Shown: piece by piece, positions 48,228 to 57,745 of the stretch
Position numbering within the stretch: position 1 is the first letter of the stretch
How the letters are laid out: every line of letters begins with the position of its first letter
Source of the DNA: Phycisphaerae bacterium RAS2
GTDB taxonomy: Bacteria > Planctomycetota > Phycisphaerae > UBA1845 > UTPLA1
Assembly: GCA_007753915.1 (NCBI GenBank)
Contig: CP036352.1
Span: 1,178,001 to 1,242,000 of the forward strand
Length of the DNA stretch: 64,000 bases
Direction: 5' to 3'
Position numbers and translations under genes: made by a program
The notes under the pieces: model-generated
The model's input: only the letters and a program-made list of their open reading frames with translations
Told to the model about the DNA's origin: nothing
Databases searched by the model: none

Positions 48228-51080
48228 GTGCGCAGAATTTGGATTCAACGGTTTGCGGGCATGATCGCGGCCTTTGTCGCGTTCGGACCTGCGCGCGCTT
48301 CGGACGCAAGCGGGCCTGAAGCACCCACCGCGGGCCTCGCCGCTCACCGCATTCTGAAGACGTTTGACTTCGACGAAGCAAGGCTCGGCAACTACGAAGC
48401 CATGCCCATCGGCTGGCGTCGCGTGGAAGGGCCGGGTTATCCCCGATTCGCGGACATGCAGATCGATCTGAACGCGGGGCCGACGGGGCCGGCGTTTCGC
48501 CTGAATCTGGCGGGCGGCGCTACCGCCGCGGAATACCTGACTCGTGCCATCGACGTGCATCCGAATTGTGACTACGAAATCAGTGCGTCGATTCGAGCTG
48601 ATTGCCTTCCGTTCGCCGGCGCCACGCTTGAGGCGTTCTACCTCAATCACGCCCTGCGCGAGATTCCCGGCAGCCGGCGATCCAGTCCGCCTGTCCGAGC
48701 TTCCGCCGGAACCGAAGCAGTGTGGTCTTCCGTAACGGTCCGGCTGCCCGGTGGGGTTGAAGGGGCGCGATGGATGGGGCTGGCGTGCGCCATTCGGCCT
48801 GATGCGGCGCCGACCGATTCGGACAAGCGGCTTTGGCCCGTGATTCGACAAGGCGTGCAGGGGGGCGCGTGGTTTGATGACATAAAAGTGGCACGCGTGC
48901 CCCGCATCACGCTCGAGCCGATCTCGCCGTCGAGCGTCTTCGTCGGGGGCTTGCCGCGTCTGCGCGTCGGCGTCGCCGAGATCGACGCGTCGGACCTCTC
49001 CGCCACCCTGACGATCATCAATGCCGCCGGGCGAGAGTCACTTGTGCGGCGGTTACAGATCGTGGCACCTTCCTTGCCCGTCGAGGAAATGGACCTGGCT
49101 GTGTCGGCCCCCGGGCGATACACCGCGCGCGTGGAGGTGACGGGCGAGGGGCGACTGCTGGCGTCGGAGTCGTTGCCGTTTGTATTTGTCACAAATGCGC
49201 CAATGCGTGCGGCCGAAGCGCGTGGGAGCACTTTGACCGGGAATACGAGCACCGCATCCGTGCGGGGAGATTCCGTGGAGGCCGCGCGGGGAATCGGCTT
49301 GATCTTGGAGCCCCCGTCGTCGGAGCGCCTGGCGGAAGTCCTGTCGCTCATGGACGTACTCAAGCCTGCCGCCGTGAAGCTGCCCCTGTGGCGAGCGGAC
49401 CTTTCGGATGAGGCCGTGGTCAAGGGCGATGCCGTGATTGCTGCACTCGTCGAGGGCTTGCACCGACGCGGCATTGTGGTGATCGGAGTTCTTCGAGAAG
49501 TCCCGTCGGGTCTGGTCGCGCAATACGACTCGCCGCGCGTCGGGTTGCTAGACGTCTTGCGCGGGCCGGCGGCGGTGTGGCGACCGTATCTCGCGCTGAC
49601 GGTAACGCGGTTCGGGTCGCACGTCGGGCTTTGGCAGATCGGCGGCGACGAGGATGCGGCGACGTTTGAACCGGCCGCATTGGAGTCGGCAGCGGAAGCC
49701 GTTCAGCGCGAGCTGGATTCACTGATCGGCGCGGGTCGACTGGTTGCGCCGCGAATGCTTGGCGACGCGCGGGCGATGGCCGAACCGAAGCACTTGCTCA
49801 ATAGCTATCAAGCCCGGCCGCAGGTGTCGGCTCGCAACCAGATGGCGTTGAATGCGTCCGCGGCAGAGTGGTTGACCGTCAGCTCCATGGAACGCATTCC
49901 CGGCGGCACCGAATCGGGCTTGGCGGAATTCGCACAGCGCGTGTTGCTGGGTCGATGCCAGGGCGCGCGGATCGTATTCGTGAAGCAGCCGTGGCATTCG
50001 TGTGACGCGGATGGCGGCGGCCGACTGGAACCGACGGAGGAGTTTCCCGTGCTGGCGGCGCTGGGCGGCGTGCTTCGCGGGAGCGAACCGGTTGAAACGC
50101 TCGCACCGGCGGAAGGTGTGCGAGGTTTTCTGTTGCGTGAAACCGCAGGCGCGTCGTGCAGTGCAGTGCTCTGGCGTGAGGGGGTGGGTGAACCGAGTTC
50201 CGACGCGGGGGCGCCGTTGACGTGGGACTTCGGTGACGATTGCAGGCACATGGATGCAACCGGTCGGCCGCTGCCGCAGGGGCGCGCTGCGGACGGTCGC
50301 ACGCTTGCAGTTGGAGCGCTTCCCAGTATTTTGACGGGCGTATCAGAGTCCCGCTTGCGGGCGCTGGCGCGCTTTTCAATGGAACCCGCGGCGGTCAGCA
50401 CTGGTCCGCGCCCTCAATCGGTGCGGTTGAAGTTCCATAATCCCCATGCGACGCCGATGCACGGGCTGATTCACCTGGCCGCTCCGGAGGGCTGGGAGGT
50501 CTCGCCGGCTGTTGTGCGTGTGAACCTCGGCGCCAAAGGGGAGCAGGCGACGCCTTTGCTGGTGCGCGTGCCGAGCAATCAGCCTTCGGGATCGGTGGAT
50601 CTGGTTGGCCGATTGGAGGCGGCGGGCGACGAACTGGATGGGTTGGTCTTACGCGCCACGGTGGAGGTGGGCAGCGCGGCGCTGGATGTCAATGTATTGA
50701 CACGCGCGGAGGGGTCGGCCCTGCGGGTGTATCACCGCGTGACGAATCGGTCCGAGTCGGTCCTGAATCTTCGCTGCGTGCTGATCGCGCCGGGATGCCG
50801 GGAGCAACAGCGACTGATTCGTGCGCTGGGGCCGGGGCAGTCGGCGGTGCGTGAGTTTGTGCTGGCTGATGGCGCGAGGGTGCGGGATCGCGCGGCGCGG
50901 GTGACGGTGGAGCAGCTCGATGGGCCGATTCGTGACAATCGTCTGATTATGGTGCAGCCGGCTGAATCGGATGCCGATGGCAGGCCGCCGGCACCCTTGC
51001 TCACGCGCCATCAACCGGAGCGGGCCGCCGAGCCGAGGGCGTCCGCCGTCGCGGACTCCATGGGCCGGCCGAGCCGATAG
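48228..51080 (+). CDS. Large exported multidomain protein
   Basis: The product has about 950 residues from GTG 48228, with a signal peptide (FAGMIAAFVAFGPARASDA). The N-terminal 200 residues look like a carbohydrate-binding jelly roll (HRILKTFDFDEARLGNYEAM, YLTRAIDVHPNCDYEISASI, GGAWFDDIKVARVP). A middle alpha/beta region (about 350-560, with SLMDVLKPAAVKLPLWRADL and VVIGVLREVPSGLVAQY) resembles a TIM-barrel glycosidase. Near 750 is a NEW3-like domain (HLAAPEGWEVSPAVVRVNLG). No clear catalytic pair was identified. The 3' end overlaps the convergent nitrilase gene by 70 bases. Confidence 0.75.
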   Translation: MRRIWIQRFAGMIAAFVAFGPARASDASGPEAPTAGLAAHRILKTFDFDEARLGNYEAMPIGWRRVEGPGYPRFADMQIDLNAGPTGPAFRLNLAGGATAAEYLTRAIDVHPNCDYEISASIRADCLPFAGATLEAFYLNHALREIPGSRRSSPPVRASAGTEAVWSSVTVRLPGGVEGARWMGLACAIRPDAAPTDSDKRLWPVIRQGVQGGAWFDDIKVARVPRITLEPISPSSVFVGGLPRLRVGVAEIDASDLSATLTIINAAGRESLVRRLQIVAPSLPVEEMDLAVSAPGRYTARVEVTGEGRLLASESLPFVFVTNAPMRAAEARGSTLTGNTSTASVRGDSVEAARGIGLILEPPSSERLAEVLSLMDVLKPAAVKLPLWRADLSDEAVVKGDAVIAALVEGLHRRGIVVIGVLREVPSGLVAQYDSPRVGLLDVLRGPAAVWRPYLALTVTRFGSHVGLWQIGGDEDAATFEPAALESAAEAVQRELDSLIGAGRLVAPRMLGDARAMAEPKHLLNSYQARPQVSARNQMALNASAAEWLTVSSMERIPGGTESGLAEFAQRVLLGRCQGARIVFVKQPWHSCDADGGGRLEPTEEFPVLAALGGVLRGSEPVETLAPAEGVRGFLLRETAGASCSAVLWREGVGEPSSDAGAPLTWDFGDDCRHMDATGRPLPQGRAADGRTLAVGALPSILTGVSESRLRALARFSMEPAAVSTGPRPQSVRLKFHNPHATPMHGLIHLAAPEGWEVSPAVVRVNLGAKGEQATPLLVRVPSNQPSGSVDLVGRLEAAGDELDGLVLRATVEVGSAALDVNVLTRAEGSALRVYHRVTNRSESVLNLRCVLIAPGCREQQRLIRALGPGQSAVREFVLADGARVRDRAARVTVEQLDGPIRDNRLIMVQPAESDADGRPPAPLLTRHQPERAAEPRASAVADSMGRPSR

Positions 51081-52300
51081 CACGCCACGCGGCGCTGAAC
51101 CCAGAGATTGGTCGATGGGGTGTAGAGTTTGACCTCGGCGTCGGCGAGATTGAGGGTCACGGTCGCGCCGGCGGCATGGGTGCCGCGTGCGTCTTCGCGC
51201 CAGGCGACGCCGCCGTCGGGCGACACGATCAGGCGCAGGCGATCCTCGGCAGCGACAACAAAGACGCGATTCTCCGCGGCCCGTGCGCGAAGCAGCGCCT
51301 CATCGACGGGCGGGCCGTCAAACCAAAGAATCGACGCACCCTGAAGCGCTTCGCATCGACCCCTCACAAACGAGGCGGCGTCGGCGCTGTCGAGGTTCGC
51401 AATGCGGCCGCCGGCGTTCATCAGTTCGGCAATCACCGCGTCCATCGGCCCGACGGGGTGAACGACGACCTGCGACCCCAGTTGATCGGGCGGGACCACC
51501 GTCGGCGGCGCAAACAATCTACGCATGTCGTGTTCCGACACGCGCGGCGGTCGCGGTCGGCCCGGTGACACCTCGGCGACGATGAGCGGGTCGCCCTCGG
51601 CCGGCGCGGCGGCGAGCGTCTTCCCGTTGGCATCCTCCACGCGGCTTTGGCCGACGTACTCCAGCTTGTCCGCCTCGGAGCCGCTCTTGCTGCAACAGAT
51701 GATCGGCACGCCGAACTCCATCGCGCGCGCGCGGACAAGAAATTCGGGATGGACGTTGCGATGGACTCCGCGTGGACCCGCGTTGACCCAGGCCGTCGGA
51801 AGCAGCAGGATGCGCGCGCCGTCGGAAACGAGCGTGGCCGCCACTTCCGGCGCGCGGCAGTCGGCGCAGATGAGCACGCCCATGCGGCCGAACTCGGAGT
51901 CGAACGCCGCGATTTGCCAGCCCGGCTCGAACCAGCGGTTGTCACAATCCCAGAGAAAACTCTTGCGGGCGATGTGGACCAGTTCCCCTCGGCGATCGAA
52001 CACGGCGGCGCTGTTGTGCAGTTTGCCCTCGCGCTCCTCGACGAAACCCGTGACGAGCCACATTTCGTGGCGTCGAGCGAGTTGTCCGAAGCGCGTCAGC
52101 ACCACGGCCGATCGTTCGATGTCATCGCGCAGGTAACGCTCGACCGATTCGAGCCAGTAGGCGGGGTACGTTGTCTCGGGCAGCACGAGCAAGTCCGCGC
52201 CGGCCTGGCGGGCCTGCTCGGCATGGCGCTCGACGATCGGCCAGACGGTCGCCGCATCGTTCATCGTGACGGCGCGCATCTGGCCGCATGCGACTTTCAT
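51011..52300 (-). CDS. Nitrilase-family carbon-nitrogen hydrolase
   Basis: The product has 429 residues from ATG 52300. The nitrilase catalytic triad is visible: E42 (LPETTYP), K113 (ARKSFLWD) and C145 (LICADCRAPE). The core (1-290) is a standard nitrilase domain. Residues 300-429 form a second, shorter nitrilase-like part (SQVVVHPVGPMDAVIAELMN, FVVAAEDRLRLIVSPDGGVA) without a catalytic triad. It probably hydrolyses an amide or nitrile in the cytoplasm. The longer frame to 52444 has an Arg-rich leader without homology. The stop overlaps the exported-protein gene. Confidence 0.88.
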   Translation of the reverse strand: MKVACGQMRAVTMNDAATVWPIVERHAEQARQAGADLLVLPETTYPAYWLESVERYLRDDIERSAVVLTRFGQLARRHEMWLVTGFVEEREGKLHNSAAVFDRRGELVHIARKSFLWDCDNRWFEPGWQIAAFDSEFGRMGVLICADCRAPEVAATLVSDGARILLLPTAWVNAGPRGVHRNVHPEFLVRARAMEFGVPIICCSKSGSEADKLEYVGQSRVEDANGKTLAAAPAEGDPLIVAEVSPGRPRPPRVSEHDMRRLFAPPTVVPPDQLGSQVVVHPVGPMDAVIAELMNAGGRIANLDSADAASFVRGRCEALQGASILWFDGPPVDEALLRARAAENRVFVVAAEDRLRLIVSPDGGVAWREDARGTHAAGATVTLNLADAEVKLYTPSTNLWVQRRVACYRLGRPMESATADALGSAARSG

Positions 52301-52507
52301 GACGTGATCCTTCACGCGGGTCGGGGCGATTCGGCAACCGCGCCGTGTCCCCGCCGGGAAGAAATGGTAGTCGCGGCGGGAGATGGATGCACGCACGCGC
52401 GACGCGGTGCGTAGGCGCCGTTTGCGAGGCCGGTCGTCCGGCATCTATAATTACAGCGACGTCGGATGGTCGAGCGCCAGTCCGGCTTTTCGAGCCTGCA
52501 TCCACTC

Positions 52508-53476
52508 ATGTCCAAGCGAGATTTCTACGAAGTCCTGGGCCTTTCGCGCGGGGCGAACGAGGCCGAGATCAAGAAAGCCTACCGCCGACTCGCGAAGCAG
52601 TATCACCCCGATCAGAACAAGCAATCCAAAGAAGCGGAGGCCCGTTTCAAGGAAGTTCAGGAAGCCTACGCCGTGTTGTCGGACTCGACTAAGCGAGCGC
52701 GGTACGACCAGTTCGGCCATGCGGGGATCGACCCGCGCGCGGGAGGCGGCGGAACATGGAGCACGACGGATGGCGTGCCGGTTGATCTGACCGACTTCGC
52801 GGACATTTTCAACTTCGCCGGTCGGTCGAGCGGGGCGCGGGGAAGCGGGGTGGGGTCCATCTTCGAGCAGATGTTTGCCGGGCGCGGCGGCGGCTCGCCG
52901 TTCGAGGAGGCGGCGTCTTCGGGTGGGCGCGACATCGAGCACACGGTCACGTTGAGTTTCGATCAGGCACTACGCGGGACGACGCTGCAGCTGGAGTTAA
53001 GCGGCGGTCGCCGGAGCGAAACGATAGAAGTGCGCATCCCGGCAGGTGTTCGGCCGGGGCAGCGAATTCGGGTGCGCGGGAAGGGCCAGCCGGCCGCGGG
53101 TCGGCGCGAGGCGGGTGATTTGTTCGTGCGTTGCGAGGTGTCGCCGCATCCATACTTTCGCCGTGAAGCGGATGATCTCTACCTGGAAGTGCCGGTGTCG
53201 ATTGTTGAAGCGGCGCTGGGAGCGAAGGTGGACCTTCCGACGCCGGATGGTCCGCGGACGGTGACGATTCCACCTGGAACCGGCAGCGGAGCGAAACTGC
53301 GACTGTCGGGGCTGGGCATGCCGAACCCGAAGGGCGATGGTCGCGGAGATTTTTATGCAGTTGTCAAGATTGTGCCGCCCGCGTCGCTGACGCCGCTTCA
53401 GCGTGAATCACTGCAGGCGCTGGCGGAGAGCGGGTTGGGCAATCCGCGTTCGGGTCTGTGGGCGGGGATCGGCTGA
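52508..53476 (+). CDS. DnaJ-family co-chaperone (CbpA type)
   Basis: The product has 322 residues. The J domain (3-70) has HPD at 33-35, followed by a Gly/Phe-rich segment (about 75-140). The C-terminal substrate-binding domains follow ([40 protein letters not shown]). The Cys-rich zinc domain of DnaJ is absent, as in CbpA. It would stimulate an Hsp70; whether it serves the chromosomal DnaK or the element's Hsp70 is unknown. The next gene starts within its stop codon. Confidence 0.9.
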   Translation: MSKRDFYEVLGLSRGANEAEIKKAYRRLAKQYHPDQNKQSKEAEARFKEVQEAYAVLSDSTKRARYDQFGHAGIDPRAGGGGTWSTTDGVPVDLTDFADIFNFAGRSSGARGSGVGSIFEQMFAGRGGGSPFEEAASSGGRDIEHTVTLSFDQALRGTTLQLELSGGRRSETIEVRIPAGVRPGQRIRVRGKGQPAAGRREAGDLFVRCEVSPHPYFRREADDLYLEVPVSIVEAALGAKVDLPTPDGPRTVTIPPGTGSGAKLRLSGLGMPNPKGDGRGDFYAVVKIVPPASLTPLQRESLQALAESGLGNPRSGLWAGIG

Positions 53477-53931
53477 TGGATCGCGCCGGCGGCAATCGGT
53501 GCGCAGGAAGGGCGCGCGGCGTCTGCTGCGCGGCGGCGTGGGTCGTTTGGCTTGTCGCGGGGGCCGTCGCGATGGCGGGGCAGCCGAGTGCGGACGAATC
53601 GGAGCGATCACCGAATGGCGCAGGACCAGTCACGACCGCGGCAGCGCAGCAGAATGAGCCCGCCGCGACGACCCAGCCGGGAAGCGCCATGGAGCTACGA
53701 AACGATCCCCGTGTGCGTCGGTTGAATCAGGTCGTGCTATGGAGCGTCGTGCTGCTGCTTGTGTTTTGCGTGGGGGCGGCGGCCGTGGTGCATTTCTCGC
53801 GGCGGTATCGCGCGTACCTCCTCCGTGATCGATCAGAGCCGACGGACGACGGAGACGTGTGGGCGATGCATCAGCTTCCGCCGGAGCGGCCGAGCGAAGG
53901 CGGCGATGGGAGCGGCGGCGACGCGGATTGA
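53476..53931 (+). CDS. Small membrane protein co-translated with DnaJ
   Basis: The product has 151 residues. A first hydrophobic segment is AAAWVVWLVAGAVAMAG (about 20-36) and may be a signal or anchor. A polar Pro/Thr/Gln-rich linker follows, then a membrane helix VVLWSVVLLLVFCVGAAAVV (about 90-110). The C-terminal tail is acidic and Gly/Asp-rich. The ATG overlaps the DnaJ stop (TGATG). No family recognised; a membrane partner for the J protein is possible. Confidence 0.7.
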   Translation: MDRAGGNRCAGRARGVCCAAAWVVWLVAGAVAMAGQPSADESERSPNGAGPVTTAAAQQNEPAATTQPGSAMELRNDPRVRRLNQVVLWSVVLLLVFCVGAAAVVHFSRRYRAYLLRDRSEPTDDGDVWAMHQLPPERPSEGGDGSGGDAD

Positions 53932-54891
53932 TTACTGGCGCGGATGAAACTTCTGGTGGATGGACTTGAGCCGACCTTTATCGACGTGAGTATATATTTG
54001 AGTCGTCGCCACGTCGGCATGGCCCAGCAACTCCTGCACGACGCGCAGATCGGCGCCGCCCTCAAGCATGTGCGTGGCGAAACAGTGCCGCAGCGTGTGC
54101 GGGCCGACCGGCGCGGGGAGACCGGCCGCCAATGAGCATCGATTCACAAGCCGCCAGACGTTGGTTCGGTCCATCGGCTTTCCCGTGCGCGTGACGAACA
54201 GGGCGCCGTCGGCATCGGCGGACTCGGTCAGCACGCCGCGCAGGCCGCGAAGGTATTGCCGGACGGACTCGATGGCGTGCCCGCCAAGCGGCACGATGCG
54301 CTCGCGCCCGCCCTTGCCGAAGACGCGGACGTATCCGACGCTCAAGTTGAGATCGCGGATCTTCAGCCCGGCGAGCTCCGACACGCGCATGCCCGTCGCG
54401 TACAGCATCTCAAGGATCGCGCGATCGCGCGCGAAGAACGGCTCACCCGGCTGCGGTGCGGCCAGCAACGCTTCGACCTGCGAGCGGTGCAGCGTGTCGG
54501 GCAGGGTCTGCCACTTGCGCGGCGTCTCCAGCAGCGCGCTGATGTCTTCGCGCAGCGTGCCGGTCATGTGCAGGTAGCGCAGGAACATCTTCACGGAGAC
54601 GAGGTGCCGCGCGATGCTGGAGAGCGCGAGCTTTCGCTCGGCCAATCGAACGAGAAATCCGCGGACCGATTGCTGGCTTATTTCTTCCACGCGCGAGGCA
54701 CGCTGCGCGTCCAGCTCGGTGATGAACGAGCGGAGATCGCGCTGGTACGCTTCGATGGTGTTCGCGGCGAGGCCGCACTCGGTGATGAGATAATTGATGA
54801 AGCGGGTGAGGTGACCCGACCATGCGGACACGACGGGGGAGACAGCGGTCTTGGGAGCGACGGGATAACCGACAGCCAGGGCTTCGCTCAC
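53932..54891 (-). CDS. xerD: XerD-type site-specific recombinase
   Basis: The product has 319 residues from GTG 54891, with GAAGGAG five bases upstream. The core-binding domain (SGHLTRFINYLITECGLAAN, TIEAYQRDLRSFITELD) and the catalytic domain (ATGMRVSELAGLKIRDLN, HTLRHCFATHMLEGGADLR, LLGHADVATTQIYTHVD) carry the Arg, HxxR, His and Tyr set of XerC/D. Length and conserved context identify the housekeeping recombinase that resolves chromosome dimers. The longer frame to 55104 adds a Pro/Arg-rich leader without homology. Confidence 0.92.
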   Translation of the reverse strand: MSEALAVGYPVAPKTAVSPVVSAWSGHLTRFINYLITECGLAANTIEAYQRDLRSFITELDAQRASRVEEISQQSVRGFLVRLAERKLALSSIARHLVSVKMFLRYLHMTGTLREDISALLETPRKWQTLPDTLHRSQVEALLAAPQPGEPFFARDRAILEMLYATGMRVSELAGLKIRDLNLSVGYVRVFGKGGRERIVPLGGHAIESVRQYLRGLRGVLTESADADGALFVTRTGKPMDRTNVWRLVNRCSLAAGLPAPVGPHTLRHCFATHMLEGGADLRVVQELLGHADVATTQIYTHVDKGRLKSIHQKFHPRQ

Positions 54892-55070
54892 GGGCACTCC
54901 TTCGTGGATCGGCGCATCGTTCGGTGCAACAGTCGGTGCATTGTTTCTGGACCGAGTGTGTATCGGTCCGTGGGCGGGGCGCAGTTGAACGGGCGAGTTC
55001 TGCGCGGCGCGCGGCAAAATGAGCCGGTTGGTGGCGGGTGAAAACGCGGTTTGTGAATCAACTCGCCGCG

Positions 55071-56948
55071 TCAGGGATGGGTCGGAATTCGCAGCGCGAA
55101 ACACGACAGGGCGGCGCCGTTTCGGCTGCTGCGCTGGAGCGTCAGGCTGCCGCCGAGCGTCTGGGCCCAGTGACGCGAAAGAGCGAGGCCCAGGCCGATG
55201 CCGCCGGTCGTGTCGGCGGCCGCGTCGCTTCGGCGGAAGGGACGAAAGATGAGCTTCCGATCGCGAGGGCGCACGCCTTCTCCGGCGTCCTCGACTTCGA
55301 ATCGCACGTTCCGGTCGCCGTCCGCGGCGGCGGTGATCCAGACACGGCGGTCGCCGGCGCCGGCGCTGTATTTGCAGGCATTCTCAATGAGGTTGAGCAG
55401 GATTTGCAGGACAAATTCGCCGTCGGTGCGCAGCCGCAGGTCCGGCGGGCAGCGATTCTCCAGCACGAGCGACTTGTTGTGCTTGTCGGCGATCGGTTTG
55501 CCGCCCGCGACGGCCAATTCGAGGACCCGGGCCGGTGACAGATCGTTGACATTCAGGGCGGCCCGGCGATCCTGGACACGGGCATAGGCCAGCACGTTCT
55601 CCACCAGGCGCGCCAGCCGGCGGGATTCCTGCTGAAGCGCTTCGGCGTACTGACGGCGAAGCTCGGCGTTTTCATCGGGCATGTCACGCAGCAGATCGCT
55701 GTAGAGCTGGAACGACGTGAGCGGCGTGCGCAGCTCGTGCGTGACAGCAGCGACAAACTGCATGCGCCGCTCGGTGAGCGACACAAACTTGAGCGTGCCG
55801 TACGTGATGCCGAGCAGCGCGATGAGCGTCGCCAGCCACGCAATGACGAGTCCGTTGCGCAACCCGGTGGAGAGCGTGATCGCGGGCGCGGCATGTGGCG
55901 GAATCTCCAGCCACGCGGGGATGTTCTGCATCATCGTGCCGAGGACCGTCGGCGTCAGGGTGTTCCCCGGCCGCAGCGGGACGAGCCGTGCGCCGGGCAG
56001 GCGTCCGGCGATCATGTTCTCCAATTGGGTGTGCATGCGCTCCCAGTCGAGCAACACGCCCTGCAACGTGCAGAACTGGCTCGTCTGCACGCTCATCGAG
56101 CGCACCAGCGCGAGTTGCAGCCGCCCGTCGCGCGTGATGTCGAGCCAGACGGGAATCATCGGCGTGCGCAGCAGCGGGACGCAGTCGTCGGCGGGATCGA
56201 CGCCGCGCAGGCTTTCGCCGGCCTGGAGGTTGTCCAATGCGACGGTTTCGGGCTCGCAGGTTTCTCCCAGTTGCCGGGTCATTTCGAGGAGGCGCTCGCC
56301 GCGGCGGACAAATTGGTTTTTGTCGCGTTGCGGAGAGGCGTCGGATTCGGCGGGCGGGGCCTGCGCCAGGTCGCCGTAGCGGTTGATGGCGGCGTAGAAC
56401 GACAGCGATTCCTCCAGCAGGTGTTGCAGTGCGGAGGGAGAATAGTTCTCTTTCAGCGAGGCCAGCCAGTTCTCCGCGGTGGACATGCGCTCGCGGTCGG
56501 CGGCGGGAAAAACGCCGGCAGCCGGGGCGGCGGCGTCGCCGGCTTCGAGCTGGGGCGAGCTCCAGCCCTGCAACTCGGACGCCTGGAAATGCAGCAGCAG
56601 CCAGCTTGGCGTTTCGGGCAGGGTGCGAAGCGGCGAGGCGAGCTTGATCGGCTGACGCAGCTCGGTGAGATCCCCCGCGTGAAGTGGGTGTGCGAGGTTG
56701 TAATACGGCCGAAAATGTTCGTAGGGCCGGGAGTTCTCGCGCTCGAGCACGACGGCGACGCTGCGCTCGATGCGGGCCAGTGCCAGTTTGATGGCAGCCT
56801 CGTCCTCGCGGGCCTGTTCGGCGCGGGCCTCGAAGCGCTCCAGTTGAATCGCCGCGTCCGTCGCCCAGCCCAGCCCTCCGCAGACCAGCAGCCAGATCAC
56901 AGCGATGGCCGTCCAGGCCTTCTTGCCCGTTGCATGGGCCAGGCTCAC
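55071..56948 (-). CDS. Membrane sensor histidine kinase
   Basis: The product has 625 residues from GTG 56948. An N-terminal membrane helix (AWTAIAVIWLLVCGGLGW) and a second at about 370-395 frame a 330-residue sensor region of unknown ligand. The kinase core has the H-box VAAVTHELRTPLTSF (His about 404), N-box NLIENACKYS, EDAGEGV and GGIGLGLALS. It autophosphorylates and signals to the adjacent regulator gene. That gene's stop overlaps this start (GTGA), so the pair is co-translated. Confidence 0.9.
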   Translation of the reverse strand: MSLAHATGKKAWTAIAVIWLLVCGGLGWATDAAIQLERFEARAEQAREDEAAIKLALARIERSVAVVLERENSRPYEHFRPYYNLAHPLHAGDLTELRQPIKLASPLRTLPETPSWLLLHFQASELQGWSSPQLEAGDAAAPAAGVFPAADRERMSTAENWLASLKENYSPSALQHLLEESLSFYAAINRYGDLAQAPPAESDASPQRDKNQFVRRGERLLEMTRQLGETCEPETVALDNLQAGESLRGVDPADDCVPLLRTPMIPVWLDITRDGRLQLALVRSMSVQTSQFCTLQGVLLDWERMHTQLENMIAGRLPGARLVPLRPGNTLTPTVLGTMMQNIPAWLEIPPHAAPAITLSTGLRNGLVIAWLATLIALLGITYGTLKFVSLTERRMQFVAAVTHELRTPLTSFQLYSDLLRDMPDENAELRRQYAEALQQESRRLARLVENVLAYARVQDRRAALNVNDLSPARVLELAVAGGKPIADKHNKSLVLENRCPPDLRLRTDGEFVLQILLNLIENACKYSAGAGDRRVWITAAADGDRNVRFEVEDAGEGVRPRDRKLIFRPFRRSDAAADTTGGIGLGLALSRHWAQTLGGSLTLQRSSRNGAALSCFALRIPTHP

Positions 56949-57673
56949 GATCGACCCTCCGCCGCCGCCGCGCCCACGCCGTCGCCCAGCATGTAGCCCT
57001 TGCCGCGCACCGTGACGATGTACTCGCGGCCCTGCTCGCCGCTGATCTCATCGAGCTTGGCGCGCAGCCGGGCGATGTGCATGTCGATGGTGCGTGTCTC
57101 GACGCCGCCGCCGGGCAGCCCCCAGACGCGCGTGAGCAGTTCCTCGCGCGAGATCGCCCGGCCCGGATTCGCCGCGAGGTGCGAAAGAATTGCGTTCTCC
57201 ATCTCGGACAGCGACACGCGCGTCGCGCCGTGTTTCAACTCGCGCCGCTCCAGATCCGCCTCGCCCGCGCCGATTGCCAGCCGTGATACAAGTTGCGGCC
57301 GCTCCGGGCTGCGCCGAAGCACCGCTTCGACCCGCGCCACCAGCTCGCGCGCGGAGAAGGGTTTCACGACGTAATCGTCGGCGCCGAACTTCAGCCCGGC
57401 CACGCGGTCGTTCTCACCGCCTCGCGCCGTGAGGATAATCACCGGCAGCGTCGGATGCGTCTTGCGAATCTCCTTCAAGACGGCCATCCCGTCCATCTTG
57501 GGAAGCATCAGATCCAGCAGGATGAGATGGACGCCGTCGCGCCGAGCCTGCATCAGACCCGCTTCGCCGTCGGCGGCTTCGATGGGCTCGTACCCGCCGG
57601 CCCGCAGCGCCGCCACGACCCCCGCGCGGATGGCGGGCTCATCTTCCACGACCACAATCGTTGCAAGGCTCAT
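56945..57673 (-). CDS. OmpR/PhoB-type response regulator
   Basis: The product has 242 residues. The receiver domain (1-118) has the acidic pair EDEP, phosphoacceptor Asp in ILLDLMLPKMDG, TARGG and KPFSARELV. The C-terminal winged helix has ATRVSLSEMENAILSHLAAN, SREELLTRVWGLPGGGVETR, TIDMHIARLRAKLDEI and YIVTVRGKGYML. It is the partner of the histidine kinase whose start overlaps this stop. The target genes are unknown. Confidence 0.93.
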   Translation of the reverse strand: MSLATIVVVEDEPAIRAGVVAALRAGGYEPIEAADGEAGLMQARRDGVHLILLDLMLPKMDGMAVLKEIRKTHPTLPVIILTARGGENDRVAGLKFGADDYVVKPFSARELVARVEAVLRRSPERPQLVSRLAIGAGEADLERRELKHGATRVSLSEMENAILSHLAANPGRAISREELLTRVWGLPGGGVETRTIDMHIARLRAKLDEISGEQGREYIVTVRGKGYMLGDGVGAAAAEGRS

Positions 57674-57745
57674 GCGATGGGTTCCTTCCGGGACGATGCG
57701 CTCATTTTAACCGCTTCGCAGGCACCAGGCAGCGCTGCCGGCTTG

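Noticed and set aside
55737-56996. Long plus-strand ORF opposite the histidine kinase gene
   Set aside because: It lies opposite a clear kinase with all motifs; GC-rich codon bias leaves the opposite frame open.
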